Shown here: positions 6,048 through 11,876 of the stretch, one piece after another | Layout: the number at the start of each line of letters is the position of its first letter | How positions within the stretch are numbered: the stretch's first letter is position 1 | Assembly: GCA_030617565.1 (NCBI GenBank) | Contig: JAUWVE010000033.1 | Span: 1 to 11,876, forward strand | Reading direction: 5' to 3' | Length of the DNA stretch: 11,876 nucleotides | DNA from: Gammaproteobacteria bacterium | GTDB lineage: Bacteria; Pseudomonadota; Gammaproteobacteria; BMS3Bbin11 | Notes under the pieces: model-generated | Seen by the model: the letters and a program-made list of their open reading frames with translations, nothing else | Databases searched by the model: none | Told to the model about the DNA's origin: nothing | Position numbers and translations under genes: made by a program

Positions 6048-9000
6048 ATGAATATCCCCTATACCAACACTGAAACTGCCTCAAAGCTGCTGAACGCATT
6101 GCAGAAACGCATTCTGTTGCTTGATGGCGCGATGGGAACAATGATCCAGCGTCATAAGCTGGAAGAAGCGGATTTTTGCGGCGAACAGTTTGCTGACTGG
6201 GATATTAATCTGAAAGGCATGAATGACCTGCTGGTACTTACAAAGCCTGAAGTCATACAGGCTATTCATGAACAATATCTGGAAGCGGGTGCTGACATCC
6301 TTGAGACTAACAGTTTCAACGCCACACCCAGCGACCTTGCCCGCTACAGTCTGTCGGAATACGCCCATGAAATAAATGTCGCCGCGGCACGTGTGGCGCG
6401 CCAGGCTGCCGATAAATACAGCACTGCTGACAAACCCCGTTTCGTTGCCGGTGTACTTGGCCCTAACCAGAAAACATCTTCTGTCTCGGTCGATGTCAAC
6501 GACCCGGGTGCCCGCGCTATCACCTTCGACGAACTGGTTGAAGACTACTGTATTGCTGCACGCGCACTGATTGAAGGCGGCGTCGATATCATCCTGATTG
6601 AAACCATTTTCGATACCCTGAATGCGAAGGCGGCAGTCTACGCCGTTGAAAAGGTCTTTGAAGAAGATGCAATACGCCTGCCCTTGATGATCTCCGGCAC
6701 CATCACCGATGCCTCCGGTCGCACCTTATCCGGCCAGACTTCTGAAGCCTTCTACAACAGCCTGCGGCATGCCAGGCCTCTCACCATCGGGCTTAACTGC
6801 GCCCTGGGGCCTGATCAGCTGCGCCAGTATGTGGAAGAGATGTCACGTATCAGCGAATTCCGGATATCGGCCCACCCCAATGCAGGCCTGCCGAATGAGC
6901 TGGGCGAATATGACCTGGATGCCGAGCACATGGCAGGCTACCTCAGCGAATGGGCTGAGAGTGGTTTTCTAAATATCGTTGGTGGCTGTTGCGGCACCAC
7001 ACCCACCCATATAAAGGCCATTGCTGAATCTGTAGCTGACAAAACACCACGAGCCCTGCCTGAAAAAGAACCTGCCTGCCGCCTGGCCGGACTGGAACCC
7101 TGCAACATCCTGCCTGGCTCACTATTCGTCAATGTTGGCGAACGCACCAATGTGACTGGCTCCGCTCGCTTTAAACGCCTGATCAAGGAAGGTGAATATG
7201 AGCAGGCACTGGATGTTGCTCGCCAGCAGGTCGAAAACGGTGCCCAGGTTATCGACATCAATATGGACGAGGGCATGCTGGACTCGAAAGAAGCGATGGT
7301 TCAATTCCTGAACCTGATTGGTTCTGAACCTGACATCTGCAAAGTACCCATCATGATCGATTCGTCGAAATGGGACATCATTGAAGCCGGCCTGAAATGT
7401 GTTCAGGGCAAGGGCATCGTCAATTCCATTTCAATGAAAGAAGGCGAAGAAAAATTTCTTGAACAGGCAAAACTCTGTCGTCGTTATGGTGCAGCAGTCA
7501 TTGTTATGGCCTTCGATGAGACCGGTCAGGCGGATACTCACGCCCGCAAGGTAGAAATCTGTACCCGTGCCTATAAACTGTTAACTGAAGAGGTCGGTTA
7601 CCCGGCTGAAGACATTATCTTTGACCCCAATATCTTTGCTGTTGCTACCGGCATCGAGGAACACAATAATTATGGCGTAGATTTTATTGAAGCCACCCGT
7701 GACATCAAGCAGACTTTACCTGATGCTCTGGTATCTGGCGGCGTATCGAATGTTTCTTTCTCCTTCCGTGGCAACAACCCGGTACGTGAAGCCATACATG
7801 CCGTGTTCCTCTACCATGCTATCGGCGCAGGCATGGACATGGGTATAGTCAATGCCGGCCAGTTGGCAATCTATGATGACTTGCCGGAAGAACTGCGTGA
7901 ACGCGTCGAGGATGTAGTTCTCAATCGTCGCGAAGATGCGACGGACCGCCTGCTTGAAATAGCAGACAAATATCGTGGCGATGGCAGCGAAGAAGAAGGC
8001 GATAAAGTTCAGGAATGGCGTCAGTTGCCTGTTACTGAAAGACTCTCACATGCACTGGTAAAAGGCATTACCGAGTTTATCGAGGAAGACACTGAAGAAG
8101 CGCGCCTGCAGGCAGACACGCCGATTGAGGTCATCGAAGGCCCATTGATGGATGGCATGAATGTCGTTGGTGACCTTTTTGGTGCCGGCAAGATGTTCCT
8201 GCCGCAAGTAGTAAAGTCTGCCCGCGTGATGAAGAAGGCCGTGGCCTGGCTGATGCCTTATATCGAGGCAGAGAAATCCGGGGGTCTTAGCTCTCGGGGC
8301 AAGATTCTACTCGCCACGGTTAAAGGCGACGTCCACGATATCGGCAAGAATATCGTTGCCGTGGTTCTGCAATGTAATAATTATGAGACCATCGATCTCG
8401 GTGTCATGGTACCTGCAGAGACCATTCTCAAAACAGCTATTGAAGAGAACGTCGATATCATTGGCCTGTCAGGTCTGATTACCCCGTCGCTCGATGAAAT
8501 GGTACACGTTGCAAAAGAGATGCAGCGCCTGGATTACAAACTGCCATTGATGATCGGTGGCGCCACTACGTCGAAGATACATGCCGCGGTAAAAATTGCG
8601 CCAAAATATCATGGGCCAGCCGTCCATGTACTGGATGCTTCACGTGCCGTTGGTGTAGCCAACAACCTGTTATCTGAAGACAGTCGTGACGAATTTATCA
8701 AGCAGATTGATGAAGAGTACGAAGCCTTGCGCGTACGCCGTGCCAGCAACCAGGAAGCGCGCAAACTGGCCAGCATGGAACAGGTCCATGGCAATCGCTT
8801 CCGTAGTGATGAATCAGGATACATACCTGTCAAACCCTCTTTTCTGGGTATCCGGCAATTCGATGACTACTCGCTTGAAGCGATATCCCAATACATAGAC
8901 TGGTCACCTTTTTTCCAGACCTGGGAACTAAGTGGGCGCTACCCGGCCATTCTTGACCACCCTGAAAAAGGGGTTCATGCCCGTGAGCTATTTGATGATG

Positions 9001-9755
9001 CCCAGGCCATGCTGAAAAAAATCATTGATGAAAAGTGGTTGCAGGCTCAGGCTGTCGTTGGCTTCTTCCCTGCCAATAGCATCGATTATGATGACATCAA
9101 TATTTACACTGATGAGCAGCGCAATGAAGTACAGCTGCGACTTCACGGCATACGCCAGCAGATGGTCAAAAAGGGGGCACCTAATCTCTGCCTATCTGAT
9201 TATCTACAGCCGGAAGACAGCGGCACTGCCGATTATATCGGTGCCTTTATTGTCACCACCGGGATCGGTATTGAAGAAAAAATTGCCGAATTTGAGGCCA
9301 CGCATGACGACTATAACGCCATCATGTTAAAGGCCCTGGCTGATCGCCTGGCTGAAGCTTTTGCCGAATTAATGCACCAGCGCACACGAGGTGAGCTCTG
9401 GGCTTATGCCGCTGATGAAGATATGACAAATGAAGAATTAATTAAAGAAGAGTACCAGGGCATCAGACCGGCACCTGGCTATCCAGCATGCCCGGATCAC
9501 ACAGAGAAGGCATTGCTATGGAAATTGCTGGAAGCAGACAGTCGATCCGTTGTAAAACTGACAGAAAGTTTTGCTATGTATCCAACTGCTGCGGTCAGTG
9601 GTTTCTACTTTTCTCATCCTGAGGCACGCTACTTTGGCACCGGACGTATCGGTCAGGACCAGGTCGAGGACTATGCCAGCCGTAAAGATATGCCAAAGGC
9701 AGAAGCCGAACGCTGGCTGGCGCCGGTGCTGGCTTATGAGCCGGAAGATAGTTAA
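6048..9755 (+). CDS. metH: Cobalamin-dependent methionine synthase
   Basis: Transfers the methyl group of 5-methyl-THF via methylcobalamin to homocysteine, giving methionine and THF in the cytoplasm. The 1235 residues cover all modules of E. coli MetH (1227). The homocysteine barrel (about 15-345) has the zinc ligands Cys251 (GLNC) and Cys314-Cys315 (GGCCG). The folate barrel (from about 355) has FVNVGERTNVTGSARF and IDINMDEGMLD. The cap region contains EGPLMDGMNVVGDLFGAGKM. The B12 domain has ATVKGDVHDIGKN, with axial His763 in DVHDIG (761-766), then GLSGLITPSLDEM and IGGATTSK. The AdoMet reactivation domain has RPAPGYPACPDH from Arg1140, then TESFAMYP and FSHPEARYF. An in-frame TGA at 6042 makes the ATG at 6048 the furthest possible start; the ribosome site is weak. 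It is transcribed away from glnN, and its methyl donor comes from MetF. Confidence 0.98.
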   Translation: MNIPYTNTETASKLLNALQKRILLLDGAMGTMIQRHKLEEADFCGEQFADWDINLKGMNDLLVLTKPEVIQAIHEQYLEAGADILETNSFNATPSDLARYSLSEYAHEINVAAARVARQAADKYSTADKPRFVAGVLGPNQKTSSVSVDVNDPGARAITFDELVEDYCIAARALIEGGVDIILIETIFDTLNAKAAVYAVEKVFEEDAIRLPLMISGTITDASGRTLSGQTSEAFYNSLRHARPLTIGLNCALGPDQLRQYVEEMSRISEFRISAHPNAGLPNELGEYDLDAEHMAGYLSEWAESGFLNIVGGCCGTTPTHIKAIAESVADKTPRALPEKEPACRLAGLEPCNILPGSLFVNVGERTNVTGSARFKRLIKEGEYEQALDVARQQVENGAQVIDINMDEGMLDSKEAMVQFLNLIGSEPDICKVPIMIDSSKWDIIEAGLKCVQGKGIVNSISMKEGEEKFLEQAKLCRRYGAAVIVMAFDETGQADTHARKVEICTRAYKLLTEEVGYPAEDIIFDPNIFAVATGIEEHNNYGVDFIEATRDIKQTLPDALVSGGVSNVSFSFRGNNPVREAIHAVFLYHAIGAGMDMGIVNAGQLAIYDDLPEELRERVEDVVLNRREDATDRLLEIADKYRGDGSEEEGDKVQEWRQLPVTERLSHALVKGITEFIEEDTEEARLQADTPIEVIEGPLMDGMNVVGDLFGAGKMFLPQVVKSARVMKKAVAWLMPYIEAEKSGGLSSRGKILLATVKGDVHDIGKNIVAVVLQCNNYETIDLGVMVPAETILKTAIEENVDIIGLSGLITPSLDEMVHVAKEMQRLDYKLPLMIGGATTSKIHAAVKIAPKYHGPAVHVLDASRAVGVANNLLSEDSRDEFIKQIDEEYEALRVRRASNQEARKLASMEQVHGNRFRSDESGYIPVKPSFLGIRQFDDYSLEAISQYIDWSPFFQTWELSGRYPAILDHPEKGVHARELFDDAQAMLKKIIDEKWLQAQAVVGFFPANSIDYDDINIYTDEQRNEVQLRLHGIRQQMVKKGAPNLCLSDYLQPEDSGTADYIGAFIVTTGIGIEEKIAEFEATHDDYNAIMLKALADRLAEAFAELMHQRTRGELWAYAADEDMTNEELIKEEYQGIRPAPGYPACPDHTEKALLWKLLEADSRSVVKLTESFAMYPTAAVSGFYFSHPEARYFGTGRIGQDQVEDYASRKDMPKAEAERWLAPVLAYEPEDS

Positions 9756-9760
9756 CTGAA

Positions 9761-9840
9761 GATCCAAGTTTCAAGATCCAAGTTCCAAGGAAAGATACTT
9801 AAGAAAGGGGTTCTACTTGGATCTTGGATCTTGGAACTTA
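9761..9840. repeat. Heptad-built inverted-repeat element, copy 2 (metH-dksA-like gap)
   Basis: The left arm, 9766-9789 (29 bases from GATCC at 9761), pairs with the right arm, 9816-9839, at 22 of 24 positions around a 26-base loop. The right arm is CTTGGAT, CTTGGAT, CTTGGAA, CTT; the left is CCAAGTT, TCAAGAT, CCAAGTT, CCAAG. Compared with copy 1, the left arms differ at one of 29 positions and the right arms at two of 24, but the loops are unrelated in length and sequence. It begins 5 bases after the metH stop and ends 15 bases before the next start codon. No T-tract follows the hairpin in the + direction, so it does not look like an ordinary intrinsic terminator. Confidence 0.87.
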
Positions 9841-9855
9841 CAACTGGAGTTTTAA

Positions 9856-10224
9856 ATGCCAAACATCAATGAAAAAGAACTAAACGAACTACGCGAAAGC
9901 CTGCTGACATACAAAAAGCAGCTGCAGCATGAAATCCATGATGAATTAATCAGGGAAGGCAGCAGCAGTGCCATCTCTCTGGCCGGCAAGGTCCATGACA
10001 AACAGGAAGAATCCCTGAGCGAGATGCTGACTGAAATCAACCTTGCCATGTTGTCTCAACACCAGCATGAACTGAAAAATCTTGAGCGCGCCCTCCAGCG
10101 TATGAACGAGGGCGAATACGGCACCTGCATCGATTGTGATGCACCGATCGCCATTGCCCGCCTGCAGGCTTACCCAACGGCAGTTCGTTGCATCAGTTGC
10201 CAGGCAAAACACGAGCAGGCGTGA
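9856..10224 (+). CDS. DksA/TraR-family C4 zinc-finger protein
   Basis: A small protein related to DksA, which binds in the RNA polymerase secondary channel and tunes promoter response, often with ppGpp. The 122 residues form a charged N-terminal helix (5-33), a second helix (about 50-86) completing the hairpin, and a C-terminal zinc finger with ligands Cys91-Cys94 and Cys112-Cys115 (CIDC ... CISC), separated by the typical IAIARLQAYPTAVR. It is shorter than E. coli DksA (151). At the hairpin tip it has DKQEES (48-53) in place of the DxxDxA motif of DksA; as far as I recall this belongs to a common short subfamily, so it may act differently from DksA. The start is supported by GGAG 6 bases before the ATG. 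It follows metH with only the repeat element between, so read-through from metH is possible; no functional link to methionine is evident. Confidence 0.9.
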   Translation: MPNINEKELNELRESLLTYKKQLQHEIHDELIREGSSSAISLAGKVHDKQEESLSEMLTEINLAMLSQHQHELKNLERALQRMNEGEYGTCIDCDAPIAIARLQAYPTAVRCISCQAKHEQA

Positions 10225-10247
10225 ATAAACTACAGTACTAAAAATAT

Positions 10248-11876
10248 ATGCGGCCTGGCTGGAAATTCTGGATAGACCGCGGCGGTACTTTTACCGATGT
10301 TGTCGCCTGTGATCCGGAAGGTAAACTACACACACATAAACTGCTGTCGGAAAATCCCGAGCAGTACCCTGATGCAGCAATTGCCGGCATCCGGCACATT
10401 CTGTCACTAGACAACTCAGACCCCGTCCCTGCTGGACAGATTGATAGTGTCCGCATGGGAACGACAGTGGCCACCAACGCACTGCTTGAACGCAAGGGCT
10501 CTCCCACCGTTCTTGTCATCACCGAAGGCTTTGCCGATGCCCTGCGTATTGGATCGCAAAACCGACCGGACATATTTGCGCTGAATATTAATCTTCCTGA
10601 AACCCTGTATGACTACGTTGTAGAAATACCGGAGCGCACCAGCGCATCCGGTGAAATGGAAAAGCCACTTGATAATGCTGTTGGCCTCAAACGCCTGCAA
10701 AAGGCCTATGAAGCAGGTTATCGATCTTGTGCCATTGTATTTATGCATGGCTATCACTACCCTCAGAATGAACAGGCTGTTGCAAAACTTGCAAAGCAAT
10801 GCGGCTTCGAACAAATCTCCCTGTCATCGCTATGCAGTCCTCTGCCACGACTGGTCTCACGCGGAGACACGACAGTGGCCGATGCCTATTTATCACCGAA
10901 ACTCAGCCGCTATGTTAACCAGGTACAAAGTGAATTAGGTGATATTCCATTATTGTTCATGCAATCCTCTGGCGGCCTGTGTCATGCCAGCGCTTTTGAT
11001 GGCAAGGATGCTGTTCTTTCCGGCCCTGCAGGCGGGGTGGTCGGCGGAATAGAAACTGCCCGCTGCGCCGGTTTCGATCACCTGATCGGCTTTGATATGG
11101 GCGGCACGTCAACCGATGTCTGGCATTATGCCGGTGATTATGAGCATCAATCAGAACACATCGTTGCAGGTATCCGCTTGCGTACACCGATGATGCGCAT
11201 CCATACTGTTGCGGCGGGCGGTGGCTCTATCCTTCATTACAGTGATGGACGATTTCAGGTAGGGCCTGACTCCGCTGGTGCCAGACCGGGGCCAGCATGT
11301 TACCGCCATGGAGGCCCTTTATGTGTGACTGACTGCAATGTGCTACTGGGAAAGATACAGCCTGATCATTTCCCCTCTGTGTTTGGATCTGCTGGGGATT
11401 TACCTCTCGATCATCAGGCAGTGGTAGAAAAGTTTTCGGCATTTTCAACTACCAGCAGGCTTACCGAAAAAGGGAAACAAGCACTGGACATTGCAGAAGG
11501 CTTCCTCGCCATCGCTATTGAAAATATGGCTCAGGCAATAAGAAAAATCTCTGTACAGCGCGGTTACGATGTCAGTCGCTACACGCTCTGTGTATTCGGC
11601 GGTGCCGGTGGACAGCATGCATGCCTGGTTGCCGATGCCCTGGGTATGAAAACCATCTATTGTCATCCGATGGCCGGGGTCCTTTCTGCCTATGGCATAG
11701 GCCTGGCGGCGATCAGTACAGTTCATGAAAAAGCCATTGGCCAGACCCTGACATCTGATTCAGCTGCCAGTTTACAGAAACAAATGGAACAACTGCGTGG
11801 TGCTGGCCTGAATGATCTAAAACAACAGGGTGAAGATCATGCCGACACGCAAACAGTGGCACGTCTGTTCCTGCGC
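10248..11876 (+). CDS. Hydantoinase/5-oxoprolinase family protein, N-terminal part (runs off the window)
   Basis: Open frame of 543 codons continuing past the right edge. The family hydrolyses 5-oxoproline (pyroglutamate) to glutamate with ATP, or related cyclic amides such as hydantoins. Motifs: FWIDRGGTFTDVVACDPEG (7-25), the start of the actin/Hsp70-like ATPase fold; KLLSENPEQY (31-40); MGTTVATNALLERKG (70-84); SGPAGGVVGG (258-267); GFDMGGTSTDV (281-291); AGGGS (323-327); and FGGAGGQHAC (450-459). The KLLSENPEQYPDAAIAGIRH opening is, as I recall, typical of the fused HyuA-HyuB form of about 1200 residues, so over half the gene is probably missing. An in-frame TAA at 10239 fixes the ATG at 10248 as the first possible start; no Shine-Dalgarno sequence is visible and the gene lies 23 bases after the dksA-like stop. 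Whether the substrate is oxoproline or a hydantoin cannot be decided here. Confidence 0.9.
   Translation, partial: MRPGWKFWIDRGGTFTDVVACDPEGKLHTHKLLSENPEQYPDAAIAGIRHILSLDNSDPVPAGQIDSVRMGTTVATNALLERKGSPTVLVITEGFADALRIGSQNRPDIFALNINLPETLYDYVVEIPERTSASGEMEKPLDNAVGLKRLQKAYEAGYRSCAIVFMHGYHYPQNEQAVAKLAKQCGFEQISLSSLCSPLPRLVSRGDTTVADAYLSPKLSRYVNQVQSELGDIPLLFMQSSGGLCHASAFDGKDAVLSGPAGGVVGGIETARCAGFDHLIGFDMGGTSTDVWHYAGDYEHQSEHIVAGIRLRTPMMRIHTVAAGGGSILHYSDGRFQVGPDSAGARPGPACYRHGGPLCVTDCNVLLGKIQPDHFPSVFGSAGDLPLDHQAVVEKFSAFSTTSRLTEKGKQALDIAEGFLAIAIENMAQAIRKISVQRGYDVSRYTLCVFGGAGGQHACLVADALGMKTIYCHPMAGVLSAYGIGLAAISTVHEKAIGQTLTSDSAASLQKQMEQLRGAGLNDLKQQGEDHADTQTVARLFLR

Noticed and set aside
6938..7276. 112-codon - strand open frame inside metH
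   Set aside because: Antisense to the MetH homocysteine and folate domains, with no independent support.
9761..9840. Intrinsic terminator of metH
   Set aside because: The stem is only moderately G/C rich, has a 26-base loop and is not followed by a T-tract; the repeat family better explains it.
10416..10814. 132-codon open frame on the - strand
   Set aside because: It lies entirely antisense to the 5-oxoprolinase gene, whose frame shows conserved motifs throughout; the antisense product has no recognisable domain.

Overview
The window carries housekeeping genes of what looks like a proteobacterium, most likely a gammaproteobacterium. MetH is close to the E. coli enzyme over its full length and has the same five-domain layout. 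A DksA/TraR protein is present, there is a sigma-54/NtrC-type control region, and most starts are ATG. I cannot name a genus. No phage, transposase, integrase, CRISPR array, tRNA or rRNA was recognised.

Layout. Positions 1-1290 (+ strand) hold the 3' end of ahcY (S-adenosylhomocysteine hydrolase) followed by metF (methylenetetrahydrofolate reductase). Positions 1352-3148 (- strand) hold a compact three-gene unit, read from the right: a DUF1330-type small protein, a PAS-GGDEF diguanylate cyclase and a four-helix membrane protein. Positions 3422-5596 (- strand) encode a type III glutamine synthetase (glnN) that ends in a strong intrinsic terminator. A 451-base divergent control region (5597-6047) separates glnN from metH. 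It contains an almost perfect sigma-54 promoter for glnN, two NtrC-type dyads 20 bp apart, and a TATAAT box for metH. metH (6048-9755, + strand) is complete. It is followed by a small DksA/TraR-family zinc-finger gene and the first 543 codons of a fused hydantoinase/5-oxoprolinase gene that runs off the window.

How the genes work together. AhcY turns S-adenosylhomocysteine into homocysteine, MetF makes 5-methyl-THF, and MetH joins the two into methionine, so the + strand genes cover most of the activated-methyl cycle. GlnN assimilates ammonia. Its promoter architecture indicates induction under nitrogen limitation. The 5-oxoprolinase homologue would return pyroglutamate to glutamate, which is a loose metabolic link only.

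The least ordinary feature is a pair of intergenic inverted-repeat elements (313-425 and 9761-9840) whose arms are runs of a degenerate 7-base unit (CTTGGAW / WTCCAAG). Each fills almost the whole gap between two + strand genes, starting 5-6 bases after a stop codon and ending 11-16 bases before the next start codon. The 29-base left arms of the two copies differ at one position. I found no clear new multi-gene system. The repeat family and the glnN control region are the items most worth following up.
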